Assembly: GCF_016741785.1 (NCBI RefSeq)
Contig: NZ_JAERRL010000003.1
Location: 1 to 64,000 of the forward strand
Direction of reading: 5' to 3'
Source: Streptomyces sp. 7-21
GTDB taxonomy: Bacteria; Actinomycetota; Actinomycetes; Streptomycetales; Streptomycetaceae
Length of the DNA stretch: 64,000 bases
This document shows positions 51,644 to 59,900 of this stretch, one piece after another. A program made the position numbers and the translations under genes. How positions within the stretch are numbered: the first letter of the stretch is position 1; each line of letters begins with the position of its first letter. The notes under the pieces are model-generated. The model was not told the DNA's origin, did not search any database, and worked only from the letters and a program-made list of their open reading frames with translations.

Positions 51644-51790
51644 CTGTCAGACCCGATTGGTGTGTCCGGTTTCGCCGTGCGGTGGATCCCATGGGGGGAG
51701 GACAGCGTCGGACACCGCCGAACACGTTCATAGACATGAACTGTGTTCTACATGCTGACAGAGTGGGGAGATTTCTGGTACGACGTCCTC

Positions 51791-54133
51791 ATGTCTGTGA
51801 GCCGACGGGTATTTATGGGCGCGGTAGGGGCCTCAGTTGCGCTGAGCACGCACATGGGCGGAGTCGCCGGTGCGTCCCCCGGTCCGGGCCGGGAGTGGCG
51901 GGACGACGAGTACGACGGTTCCGACCTGTGGCTGCGCTACGTTCCGGTGAGCGATCCGGACCTGCTGCGGCGCTACCGGCGGCAGCTCACGGCGGTCGTC
52001 GTGGAGAATGCCGGACGGAACAAGTCGTACCGCCACACCGCCGACTTGCGGATGGCGCCGGGTTCCTCGGAGCGGCTGGTGGAGTCCACCCTGGAGGCCG
52101 CCCGGGAGGAGCTGGTCCGTGGCCTGAGCGGCCTGCTGGACCGGCCGGTGCCCGCGCTCGGCGGGCCGAGGGGCGCCAGCGGCCTCCCGGACGGCGCCGT
52201 CATCGTGGGCACGCGTGAGAGTTCCCCGGCTGTGCGCCGGCTCGTTCCCGCCCGGGACCTGGAGCCGCTGGGCCGGGACGGGTTCCTCATCCGGTCGGTT
52301 GCCCAGGGGCGGCGCGAGTTCACCGTCATCGCGGGAAACACCGACGTCGGTGCGCTGTACGGCACGTTCGCGTTCCTCCGCCGCGTGCAGACGCACAAGC
52401 CGGTCGCTGATCTGGACATCGCCGACAGCCCCCGGGTCGCCCACCGCCACCTGAACTACTGGGAGACGGAGCGCCTTTACGCGGGCAATGACGAATCCGG
52501 CACGGGCGGACTGAACGGCGAGAATGGCGCGATCTTCAACTTCGCGGCGACGGGCCCCAGCGCCTCGCTCAACCTGCCGGTCATCCTCGACCGCTACATC
52601 GTGGCCGCGCGGGCGATGGCTTCGGTCGGCATCACCGGAATCACCATCAACAACGTCAACGCCGACAACGCCTACCTGACGGACGAGTACATCGCCCAGG
52701 AGGCCGCGCTGGCCGACGCGCTGCGCCCCTACGGCATCCGGCTCGCCCTGTCCATCAACTACGCGGCGCCGACGGACGAGCGGTTCGCGCCGGACACGCT
52801 CACCGACGAGCAGATGGCGCCCTCCAACGAGGAGTTCCAGGCGTGGTGGCGGCGGAAGGCCGCCCAGATACAGGAGGCCATACCGGACTTCATCGGCTTC
52901 ACCGTCAAGGCCAACTCCGAAGGCCAGCCGGGCCCGCAGGACTTCGGCTACGACCACGGCGACGGCGCCAACGGCATGGCGGCCGCGGTCGAGCCGCTGG
53001 GCATGAAGATCTTCTGGCGCACGTTCGTCTACAACCCCGACGTCGACCGCGACCGGCTGAAGCGGGCCTACCTGGAGTTCGGCCCCATCGACGACGAGCC
53101 GCAGCCGGACGGCAGCCGCGGCCGGTTCCACGACAGCGTGTTCCTCCAGACCAAGAACGGGCCCCTGGACTTCCAGGCCAGGGAGCCGATCCACCCGATG
53201 TTCGGGCGGATGGAGAACACCAACCAGGCGCTGGAGCTCCAGATCACCCAGGAGTACACCGGGCAGAACCGGATGCTCTGCTTCCTCGCCCCGATGTGGG
53301 AGGAGATCCTCAAGACCGACACCTACGCCACGGACGAGCAGGGCCGCCTGCTCGAACACCGGCTCGTCGGCCACATCGTGGACGGCACGGCGCAGCACCA
53401 CTCGGACACCGCCATCGTCGGCGTCGCCAACTTCGGCAACGCGGACAACCTCACCGGGCACCACTTCTCCCAGGCGAACCTCTACGCCTTCGGCCGCCAG
53501 GCGTGGGACTGGAGCCTGGCGGCGGAGGACATCGCCGACGACTGGGTGCGCATGACCTGGAGCAACAGCGAGCGGATCGTCGGCACGCTGGTGCCGATGA
53601 TGATGGGCTCGTGGGAGGCGCTGGTCAGCTACCAGACGCCGCTGGGGCTCGGGCACCAGTTCACCGCCGACGTGCACTACGGTCCGGGCCCCTCGGAGTC
53701 GGACCTGCCGCGCGAGGACTGGAACCCGACCTACTACAACCAGGCGGACAGCGTCGGCCTGGGCTACGACCGCTCCCCCACCGGCAGCGACCTCACCGCC
53801 CAGTACTTCCCGGTCCTGGCGGAGCGGTACGGCAATATCGACACCTGCCCCGAGAACCTGCTGATGTGGTTCCACCACGTGCCGTGGGACCGGCCGATGC
53901 GCAGCGGCAGGATCTTCTGGGACGAGCTGGTGCACCACTACTACTCCGGCGTGCGCTACGTCAGCGAGATGCGGCGCACCTGGGACTCGCTGGAGGGCGA
54001 GATCGACGCCCGCCGCTTCGCCGAGGTCAAGGAGAAGCTCGCGCTGCACGAGGTGGACGCGGCCGACTGGCGCGACACCTGCGTGGGGTACTTCCAGACC
54101 TTCAGCGGCCGGGAGATCCGCGAGACGCCCTGA
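51791..54133 (+). CDS. aguA: Tat-exported alpha-glucuronidase, GH67
   Basis: 780 aa from the ATG at 51791; a longer frame from 51743 would bury the twin-arginine signal SRRVFMGAVGASVALS. The enzyme matches GH67 throughout: LNYWETERLYAGNDESGTGG, AFLRRVQTHKPV, GITGITINNVNADNAYLTD, GFTVKANSEGQPGPQDFGYD (with acidic active-site residues), MFGRMENTNQALELQITQEY, WGWNP-like WNPTYYNQADSVGLGYDRSP. It removes (4-O-methyl)glucuronic acid from the ends of xylo-oligosaccharides. No xylanase or sugar transporter is next to it. Confidence 0.94.
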   Translation: MSVSRRVFMGAVGASVALSTHMGGVAGASPGPGREWRDDEYDGSDLWLRYVPVSDPDLLRRYRRQLTAVVVENAGRNKSYRHTADLRMAPGSSERLVESTLEAAREELVRGLSGLLDRPVPALGGPRGASGLPDGAVIVGTRESSPAVRRLVPARDLEPLGRDGFLIRSVAQGRREFTVIAGNTDVGALYGTFAFLRRVQTHKPVADLDIADSPRVAHRHLNYWETERLYAGNDESGTGGLNGENGAIFNFAATGPSASLNLPVILDRYIVAARAMASVGITGITINNVNADNAYLTDEYIAQEAALADALRPYGIRLALSINYAAPTDERFAPDTLTDEQMAPSNEEFQAWWRRKAAQIQEAIPDFIGFTVKANSEGQPGPQDFGYDHGDGANGMAAAVEPLGMKIFWRTFVYNPDVDRDRLKRAYLEFGPIDDEPQPDGSRGRFHDSVFLQTKNGPLDFQAREPIHPMFGRMENTNQALELQITQEYTGQNRMLCFLAPMWEEILKTDTYATDEQGRLLEHRLVGHIVDGTAQHHSDTAIVGVANFGNADNLTGHHFSQANLYAFGRQAWDWSLAAEDIADDWVRMTWSNSERIVGTLVPMMMGSWEALVSYQTPLGLGHQFTADVHYGPGPSESDLPREDWNPTYYNQADSVGLGYDRSPTGSDLTAQYFPVLAERYGNIDTCPENLLMWFHHVPWDRPMRSGRIFWDELVHHYYSGVRYVSEMRRTWDSLEGEIDARRFAEVKEKLALHEVDAADWRDTCVGYFQTFSGREIRETP

Positions 54134-54160
54134 CCGCCACGCCCTCCCGCACCGCTCGCG

Positions 54161-54210
54161 CGGCCGGAGGCTTGACCTTGACACTGGTGTGAAGGCATAG
54201 CCTCCGGCCG
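54161..54210. repeat. Perfect 11-bp inverted repeat enclosing a promoter
   Basis: CGGCCGGAGGC (54161-54171) and GCCTCCGGCCG (54200-54210) flank 28 bases that hold a MerR-type -35/-10 pair. Transcribed from upstream it could form a terminator for the GH67 gene. Confidence 0.7.
54169..54201 (+). promoter_or_regulatory. MerR-type operator-promoter, near copy of that at 17914
   Basis: Begins with the same 14 bases GGCTTGACCTTGAC as the MFS promoter. TTGACC (54172-54177) and CATAGC (54196-54201) are 18 bases apart around the imperfect palindrome TTGACACTGGTGTGAA. The hydrolase ATG is ten bases beyond. Confidence 0.65.
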
Positions 54211-54211
54211 C

Positions 54212-54820
54212 ATGAGCGAGATCACGAGCGGAGGAGAAGGGCCGCAGCGCGCCCTGATCATCCACGGCTACGGGGCGACGCCCGCGGACCACTGGTTCGG
54301 CTGGCTCGCCGGGCAGTTCACGGCCCGCGGCGCGGCGGCCGCGGTCCCGGCCCTGCCGGAGCCGCACGACCCGGACCCGGCGAGGTGGGCCGGGGCCGTG
54401 CGGGCGGAGCTGGGAACGCCGGACGCGGGCACGGTCGTCGTCGCGCACAGCCTGGGCTGCCTGACCGTGCTGCGCCAGCTGCGGTCCCTGCCGGGGCCGT
54501 GGCGTCTCGGCGCGCTGGTGCTGGTCGCCGGGTTCCTCGACCGGCTGCCGGCGCTGCCCCAGCTGGACTCCTACATCGGCGACGGCTGCGACGTGACGGG
54601 GATCGCCGGGCGCGTCGGCCGGCTGGCCGTGCTGCGGTCCGACGCGGACCCGTTCGTGCCGACGGCGCACACCGACCGGCTCGCCGGGCTGCTCGGCACG
54701 ACCGCGCGGGTGGTCCCCGGCGCCGGCCACTTCCTCGCCTCCGACGGGGTGACCTCGCTGCCCGAGGTGCTCGAGGCGGTGGAGGCCGTCAGCCCGGCCG
54801 GGTCGCCCGGGGCGGCCTGA
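54212..54820 (+). CDS. RBBP9/YdeN-family alpha/beta hydrolase
   Basis: 202 aa. RALIIHGYGATPADHWFGWL (oxyanion region), nucleophile elbow VVVAHSLGC, acid LRSDADPFVP, and His in VPGAGHFLASDG complete a Ser-Asp-His triad. Small serine hydrolase of unknown substrate. The transcript is probably leaderless, from a promoter that resembles the MerR-controlled one at 17914. Confidence 0.9.
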   Translation: MSEITSGGEGPQRALIIHGYGATPADHWFGWLAGQFTARGAAAAVPALPEPHDPDPARWAGAVRAELGTPDAGTVVVAHSLGCLTVLRQLRSLPGPWRLGALVLVAGFLDRLPALPQLDSYIGDGCDVTGIAGRVGRLAVLRSDADPFVPTAHTDRLAGLLGTTARVVPGAGHFLASDGVTSLPEVLEAVEAVSPAGSPGAA

Positions 54821-54846
54821 GCGGGCGCCGCGCCGCCCGCCGCCCC

Positions 54847-55542
54847 CTACGCCGCGGCGAGCGCGGCGCGGATGCGCTCGGCCGGGGCGGGCGCGCCCGG
54901 GTCCTCGGCGATGCGCGCCACCAGGTCGCCCTCGCCGTCCGGGTGCGCCATGTACGGCAGGCCGTACGCCGGGGTGTCCGGCTGGAAGCGCCAGCTCTCC
55001 GGCAGCGGGCCCGCGTCGACGGTGTCCCAGCCCAGCTGGTCCAGCAGCCGCGTGGCCTCCTGGCGGGCGGCCGGGTCGTCGCCGGCGACCGGCAGGGCGC
55101 TGCGGTCGGGCGCACCGGCGGGGCGGGCCAGGTCGCGCAGGTGCTGGTAGTAGATGGTGTTGCACGCCTTCGCCACGCGCGATCCGGCCAGGTGCCGCTG
55201 CACCAGCTCGCTGCTGGTGAGGGAGCCCGAGTCGAGTGCGGGGATGCGGCCGTCGCGGAGCGGGTAGTAGTTGAGGGTGTCCAGGACGGTCTTGCCGGCC
55301 AGTGGCCCGGCCGGCAGGTTCCGGTAGGCTGCCACCGGGACGGAGACCACGACGAGGTCGCTGGTCTCGGCGGCTTCCTGGGCGGTGGCCGCGCGTGCCC
55401 GGTCGCCGAGTCCGGCGACGAGGCCGCTGAGGGTGTGCGGGCCGCGCGGGTTGCTGAGCACCACGTCGATGCCGGCCGCGGCCGCTTGCCGGGCGATGGT
55501 GCTGCCGATGAGCCCGCTTCCGATGAGTCCGGGTTTTGGCAT
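54847..55542 (-). CDS. NADPH:F420 reductase-like NAD(P)-binding protein
   Basis: 231 aa. Rossmann motif GLIGSGLIGSTIARQAAAAG with SNPRG as the NADP phosphate-binding loop; LVVVSVPVAAY, LDTLNYYPLRDG and RVAKACNTIYYQHLRDL follow the F420_oxidored pattern. Such proteins transfer hydride between NADPH and F420 or act as related dehydrogenases; activity is not proved. Convergent with the hydrolase gene. Confidence 0.82.
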   Translation of the reverse strand: MPKPGLIGSGLIGSTIARQAAAAGIDVVLSNPRGPHTLSGLVAGLGDRARAATAQEAAETSDLVVVSVPVAAYRNLPAGPLAGKTVLDTLNYYPLRDGRIPALDSGSLTSSELVQRHLAGSRVAKACNTIYYQHLRDLARPAGAPDRSALPVAGDDPAARQEATRLLDQLGWDTVDAGPLPESWRFQPDTPAYGLPYMAHPDGEGDLVARIAEDPGAPAPAERIRAALAAA

Positions 55543-55659
55543 CCTTGCAACGTACCGCTGGCCTCATCAGCACCCGCCGCATTTCCCACGGCTGTGCCGC
55601 TTAGGGTGGCAGTGCGTTACTGAGACTGGTTCGGGCGGGGTGTGCCGCCCCGTCGTTCC

Positions 55660-55692
55660 GGCCAGCGATTCCGGCCAGCGATTCCGGCCAGC
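55660..55692. repeat. 13-bp direct repeats ahead of the GNAT gene
   Basis: GGCCAGCGATTCC occurs twice in tandem and a third time in part, ending 11 bases before the GTG. May be an operator array or replication slippage. Confidence 0.7.
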
Positions 55693-55703
55693 AAGGAGCC
55701 ACC

Positions 55704-56216
55704 GTGAGCAGTGCCTGGGCCACGCGTCCGGAGACGCCCGGCGACGTCGCCGCCGTCCGCGAGATCAACCTGGCCGCCTTCCCCACCGGCGAGGAGGCGC
55801 GCATCGTGGATGAGCTGCGCGCCGACCCGGGTGCGTGGCTCGACGGGCTGTCCATGCTCGCCACCGACGCCGGTGGCACGCCTGTCGGCCACGCGCTCCT
55901 CACCCGCTGCCACGTCGGCGGCGAGCCGGCGCTGACGCTGGGGCCGTGCGCGGTGCTGCCGCGGGTGCAGCGGTCGGGCGCCGGGTCCGCCGCCATCCGC
56001 GCCGTGCTGGACGCGGCCCGCGCCAGGGGCGAGAACCTCGTCGTCGTGCTCGGGCACCCGGAGTACTACCCGCGGTTCGGCTTCAGCCGGGCGTCCGGCT
56101 TCGGCATCCGCGCGCCGATCGAGGTGCCCGACGAGGCGCTGATGGCGATGGCCCTGGCCCCGGACCGGCCGGTGCCGGCCGGGACGATCCGCTATCCGGC
56201 GGCGTTCGGCATCTGA
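55704..56216 (+). CDS. GNAT-family N-acetyltransferase
   Basis: 170 aa from GTG with AAGGAG upstream. Acetyl-CoA motif LGPCAVLPRVQRSGAGSAAI and LGHPEYYPRFGF, typical of the YhbS-like GNATs. Acceptor unknown. Confidence 0.9.
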   Translation: MSSAWATRPETPGDVAAVREINLAAFPTGEEARIVDELRADPGAWLDGLSMLATDAGGTPVGHALLTRCHVGGEPALTLGPCAVLPRVQRSGAGSAAIRAVLDAARARGENLVVVLGHPEYYPRFGFSRASGFGIRAPIEVPDEALMAMALAPDRPVPAGTIRYPAAFGI

Positions 56217-56285
56217 GGCCGCCGGGCCCGCGGGGATAATGGGGGCCGACGCGTCGGTGGGGACGGGAGAAGGGGGAAGCGGCCG

Positions 56286-56666
56286 GTGGGCGACGTGGCC
56301 AGCGTGGTGGTGCGGGTTCTCGGGGACGAGCACAGCGACGACGAGGAACGGGCCGAGCTGGCCCAGGCGTTGCGCGCGGAGCTGCTTCAGCTGGAGGTGG
56401 AGTCCGTCGATCCGCTGCGGGCGGCGGACGGGCCGGCCGGGGCTAAGGGCCTGGGGGCGGTGGCGGGTTCGCTGCTGGTGCGGCTGGGCGTGACCACGGG
56501 GCTGCGGGCGCTGGTGGCGGCCGTGCGGCGGTGGGCGGCGCGGGACGCGGCGCGCTCGGTGGAGATCCAGTTCGGCGACGATGTGCTGAAGGTGACCGGC
56601 ATCTCCGAGGAGCGGCAGGAGGAGCTGATCGAGGTGTGGCTTGAGCGGCACCGGTCGCGGGGCTGA
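56286..56666 (+). CDS. EACC1-type protein of the second caspase module
   Basis: 126 aa from GTG with GGGGGA upstream. Pattern like the 31322 protein: beta head (VASVVVRVLGDEHSDDEERA), Gly-rich hydrophobic helix (AKGLGAVAGSLLVRLGVTTG), and a tail with SVEIQFGDDVLKVTGISEER before a last helix. Length and order agree with EACC1; identity with its paralogue is low. Its 3' end overlaps the caspase gene by 26 bases, so the two products are made together and presumably act together. Confidence 0.72.
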   Translation: MGDVASVVVRVLGDEHSDDEERAELAQALRAELLQLEVESVDPLRAADGPAGAKGLGAVAGSLLVRLGVTTGLRALVAAVRRWAARDAARSVEIQFGDDVLKVTGISEERQEELIEVWLERHRSRG

Positions 56667-58683
56667 ACTCCCCGGCCCGCGCTCGGCGCTGATCATCGCC
56701 ACCTCGGAGTACGCCGACGGTTCCCTGGCCCGGCTGCGGTCGCCGGCCCGGGACGGCCGGGAACTGGCCGGAGTGCTCGGTGATCCGGGCATCGGCGGCT
56801 TCGACGTCACCACGCTGTCCGACCCGACGGCGCAGGAACTGCGCATCTGTCTGGCGGACTTCCTGGCCGGCCGGAAGCCCGCCGAGCTGCTGCTGGTGTA
56901 CCTGTCCTGCCACGGCGTGCTGGACCGGCGCAACCGCCTGTACTTCGCCGCCACCGATACCCGCAAGGACCTGCTGGCGGCCACGGGTGTGGAGTCCGGC
57001 TGGCTGCTGGAGCAGCTGGACGACTGCCGGGCGCGCAGCCAGATCCTCATCCTGGACTGCTGCTTCAGCGGGGCGTTCGCGCGCGGCGCGAAGGGCGCGG
57101 GCGGAGACGGCGGCCTCGATCTGGGGCGGCGGCTGGACTCGCCGGGCCGGGGACGCGTGGTGCTGACGGCGTCGCGGGCGCACGAGTACTCGTTCGAGGG
57201 AGAGCCGCTGCCGGACGCTGGGGTGCCGAAGCCCTCGGTGTTCACGGCGGGGCTGGTGCACGGGCTGCGCACGGGCGAGGCCGACCGGGACGGCGACGGC
57301 CTGATCTCGGTGGAGGACGCCTACGAGCACGCGTACGCGCACGTCCAGGCGCACGGCAGCGGGCAGACGCCACAGCGCTGGCTGTTCGGCGCCGAGGGCC
57401 GCATCTGGCTGGCCCGCAGCCCCCGGCGGCCCGTGCCCGCCGCCGCGGCCGGCGGAAAGGGCGCCGGCGAGGCCCCGCAGGAGGACGCGGGCTCCTTTCT
57501 GAAGCGGGCGATCGCGCATGTGGAGGCCCAGCGCTACGCGGAGGCGCTCGCCGACCTCAACCGCTCGCTGTCACTCCGCCCGGACCACGCCCCCGCGCTC
57601 GCGCTCCGCGCCGAGGTGTGGAAGGTGAGGGGGGAGAACGAGCGTGCGCTCGCCGACCTGGACCGCGCGCTCGCCCTCGATGCCAGCCTGGGCTACGCCT
57701 GTGCCAGCCGAGGCCACCTGCGCCTGGTCGCCCGCCACCCCGATGCGGCGCTGGCCGACCTGGACCGCGCGATCGAGCTGGACCCCGGGTACGCCTGGGC
57801 GCACGCCTTGCGGGGCGACGCCCGCCTGATGCGCGGGGAGCACGAGCTCGCCCTGGCCGACCTGGACCGCGCGGTCGCGCTCGACCCTGGCAGCGACTAC
57901 GCCCACGCGCTGCGCGGCGAGGTGTACCGCGTCACCGGCCGATACCGCGAGGCGGTCGGTGCCTTTACCCACGCCCTCGGTCTCAACCCCCGCAATGACT
58001 GGGCGCTGGCCCGCCGCGCCATGGTGCATGTGGCCATGGCCCAGCCCGACGCGGCGCGGGCGGACGTGCAGGCCGCCCTGTCGCTCAACCCGGACAACGA
58101 CTACGCCCTCGCCTGCCGGGGCGATCTGAGCCTGGGGCGCGGCGAGAACCAGGCGGCGCTGGCCGACCTGGACCGCGCGGTCTCCCTCAACCCCCACAAC
58201 GACTACGCCCACGCGCTGCGCGGCGAGGTGTACCGCGTCACCGGCGATTACCGCATGGCCATCGACGCCTTCCGCCACGCCCTTGACCTCAACCCCCGCT
58301 ACGACTGGGTGCTGGCCCGGCGGGGCGACGCCTTGCTGACCCTGGGCGACACCGCCGCCGCCCAGGCCGACCTGCACCGCGCTCTGGAACTCAACCCGCG
58401 CAACGAGGCCGCGCTCACCAGCCGGGGTGACCTCTACCGTTCCCTCGGGCAGATCGAGCCGGCGCTGGTCGATCTGAACACCGCGCTGTCGATCAGTCCC
58501 GGCTGCGTCCGCGCCTTGGCGGTCCGGGCCGCGACGCTGCGGCTCGCCGGGGACGTGAAGGGGGCGGCGGCGGACCTGGAGCAGGCGCTGCGGCTGGATC
58601 GGCACCACACGCGGGCGCGGCTGGAGGTCATGCGGCTGCCCGCGCGGTACCGCAAGCGGCTGTGGCGGCTCGGCGCATCCTGA
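56641..58683 (+). CDS. Caspase-like protease with C-terminal TPR array
   Basis: 680 aa. TTG start preceded by GAGG and nested in the EACC1 gene. Caspase fold: SALIIATSEYADGSLARL, LVYLSCHGVLDRRNRL (His about 91), ILILDCCFSGAF (Cys about 141), RVVLTASRAHEYSFEG. From about 280 to 670 there are roughly eleven TPRs, most of the form ALADLDRAVALDPG. No membrane segment, so it is soluble. TPRs usually bind partner proteins, so activation may depend on a protein signal. Coupled to the EACC1 gene. Confidence 0.88.
   Translation: MSGTGRGAELPGPRSALIIATSEYADGSLARLRSPARDGRELAGVLGDPGIGGFDVTTLSDPTAQELRICLADFLAGRKPAELLLVYLSCHGVLDRRNRLYFAATDTRKDLLAATGVESGWLLEQLDDCRARSQILILDCCFSGAFARGAKGAGGDGGLDLGRRLDSPGRGRVVLTASRAHEYSFEGEPLPDAGVPKPSVFTAGLVHGLRTGEADRDGDGLISVEDAYEHAYAHVQAHGSGQTPQRWLFGAEGRIWLARSPRRPVPAAAAGGKGAGEAPQEDAGSFLKRAIAHVEAQRYAEALADLNRSLSLRPDHAPALALRAEVWKVRGENERALADLDRALALDASLGYACASRGHLRLVARHPDAALADLDRAIELDPGYAWAHALRGDARLMRGEHELALADLDRAVALDPGSDYAHALRGEVYRVTGRYREAVGAFTHALGLNPRNDWALARRAMVHVAMAQPDAARADVQAALSLNPDNDYALACRGDLSLGRGENQAALADLDRAVSLNPHNDYAHALRGEVYRVTGDYRMAIDAFRHALDLNPRYDWVLARRGDALLTLGDTAAAQADLHRALELNPRNEAALTSRGDLYRSLGQIEPALVDLNTALSISPGCVRALAVRAATLRLAGDVKGAAADLEQALRLDRHHTRARLEVMRLPARYRKRLWRLGAS
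57889..58246. repeat. Repeated 45-bp block within the TPR region
   Basis: An identical block starting GACTACGCCCACGCGCTGCG occurs near 57895 and again near 58201, 306 bases (102 codons, three TPRs) apart. Suggests growth of the array by duplication of three-repeat units. Confidence 0.7.
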
Positions 58684-58711
58684 GCCGGGGCGACGCGGAG
58701 TGCGGGGGGGT

Positions 58712-58750
58712 GCGCGGCCCCGGCGTGAGCACCAGACGCCGGGGCCGCGC
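58712..58750. terminator. Perfect 15-bp hairpin between convergent genes
   Basis: GCGCGGCCCCGGCGT and ACGCCGGGGCCGCGC pair with a 9-nt loop, 29 bases behind the caspase-TPR stop and 45 bases behind the stop of the convergent gene. Bidirectional terminator. Confidence 0.8.
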
Positions 58751-58794
58751 GGCAGGGGCGGCGGGCGGGTCAGGGGGACAAGGGAATCAGGGTG

Positions 58795-59298
58795 TCAGCC
58801 GGTGGCGTCGTGGATGAGCCAGAGCCGGTCGGTGCTCCACCAGGGGTCGAGCAGCGTGACCCAGCTGTCGGCGTGGTCCGGGTGCGTGAGGCCGATGACG
58901 TAGCGGGTGCCGCGCAGCCCGATCTGGAAGTAGTCGCCGCGGCGGCGGATCTCCCAGGCGTTGCGGGCCTCGGCGATCGGGCCGGTCTCCAGCAGGATCG
59001 GGCCCTGGTAGCGGACGTTCTCGTAGACCGCGCTGTCCTCGCTCTTGCGCAGCGGCTCGACGTACCGGCCGCTGACGACGTGCTGGATCGCGTAGACGCC
59101 GTCGCTCAGGCGCGTGAACGACCATCTGTGGTGGCCCCGCAGCTCGTCGACGTCTTCGCGGAACGCCTTCATGTGCTGGCGCTTGTTGATGTAGGAGTCC
59201 GGCAGCAGCACGCCCCCCGTGTGAGCGCTCACGATCATCTTTTCGCCCTGGACCAGCTCGTCGGTGGTCCCGGGCGCGGACGGGGACTCGATGGGCAT
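58795..59298 (-). CDS. Hypothetical protein, possible beta-trefoil-like
   Basis: 167 aa. ATG at 59298 with GAGGTG upstream; an in-frame GTG lies two codons earlier. The body has regularly spaced aromatic short strands: HHRWSFTRLSDGVYAIQHVV, SGRYVEPLRKSEDSAVYENV, AWEIRRRGDYFQIGLRGTRY, STDRLWLIHD. The pattern W-x(n)-Y-x-I-x(2)-V..G.Y recalls ricin-like beta-trefoils and related actin-crosslinker folds, but I cannot name a family. No signal peptide. It lies between the caspase module and the AbrB gene. Confidence 0.6.
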   Translation of the reverse strand: MPIESPSAPGTTDELVQGEKMIVSAHTGGVLLPDSYINKRQHMKAFREDVDELRGHHRWSFTRLSDGVYAIQHVVSGRYVEPLRKSEDSAVYENVRYQGPILLETGPIAEARNAWEIRRRGDYFQIGLRGTRYVIGLTHPDHADSWVTLLDPWWSTDRLWLIHDATG

Positions 59299-59361
59299 CC
59301 TCACCTCGCGCTGTCGTCGTGCGTCTTACGCAGGTTGATCCCCACCATTGGCCCGAATGAT

Positions 59362-59463
59362 CCGTGATGTCACCCGAAGGGGGAATGGTGGCGCGATGCC
59401 GGTGACGGGAGGCTCCGCGTCGGCCGGCCACAGCTCTTTCACACAACTGACGTGACATCACGG
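59362..59463. promoter_or_regulatory. Pair of GTGATGTCAC operator-like sites
   Basis: CCGTGATGTCAC at 59362-59373 and its exact reverse complement GTGACATCACGG at 59452-59463. Each contains the palindrome GTGA-N2-TCAC. They lie between divergent genes, so looping by one regulator is possible. Confidence 0.5.
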
Positions 59464-59570
59464 CCCGTTGCCCGTTTACCCACCGTCTCTTCACCGTGAC
59501 CGGCCCGAGCGGGCGCGCATGATATACATGTCAAAACTTGCATCCTTTGGATAGCACACGAGGGGGTTCG

Positions 59571-59900
59571 ATGGCCCACGGCGAGGACTCCGAGAACGGC
59601 TCTGAGAACAAGGCGTCATACGGCCCCAAAGGCAGAGGCTTCTACGGCGCCGTGACTGTCAGCGAGCGCGGCCAGGTCGTGATCCCGGCGCAGGCCCGCC
59701 GTGACCTCGGGATCGGCGTGGGCGACAAACTCCTTGTGCTCGGCGACCCGGAGAGCGGGCTCGCGCTGATGAAGATCGACGTCCTGATGCGGATGTCGCA
59801 GCAGGGCGCGACGGGCCTGTTCGAGCAGTTCGAGCAGGACGCGGAAGCCCGGGGCGAGGCTAGCGAGACGGCGGACAAGGAGGACACGGACGAGGGATGA
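59571..59900 (+). CDS. AbrB/SpoVT-type DNA-binding protein
   Basis: 109 aa from the ATG at 59571 (GAGGGGG upstream). The swapped-hairpin domain is at residues about 24-70: GAVTVSERGQVVIPAQARRD, LGIGVGDKLLVLGDPESGLA. An acidic tail follows. Such proteins regulate transition-state and antitoxin genes. Its stop overlaps the ATG of the ABC ATPase (ATGA), so it is the first gene of the exporter operon and probably its autoregulator. Confidence 0.9.
   Translation: MAHGEDSENGSENKASYGPKGRGFYGAVTVSERGQVVIPAQARRDLGIGVGDKLLVLGDPESGLALMKIDVLMRMSQQGATGLFEQFEQDAEARGEASETADKEDTDEG

Noticed and set aside
51833..55582. 1249-codon minus-strand frame opposite the GH67 gene
   Set aside because: Antisense shadow of the GH67 and hydrolase genes.
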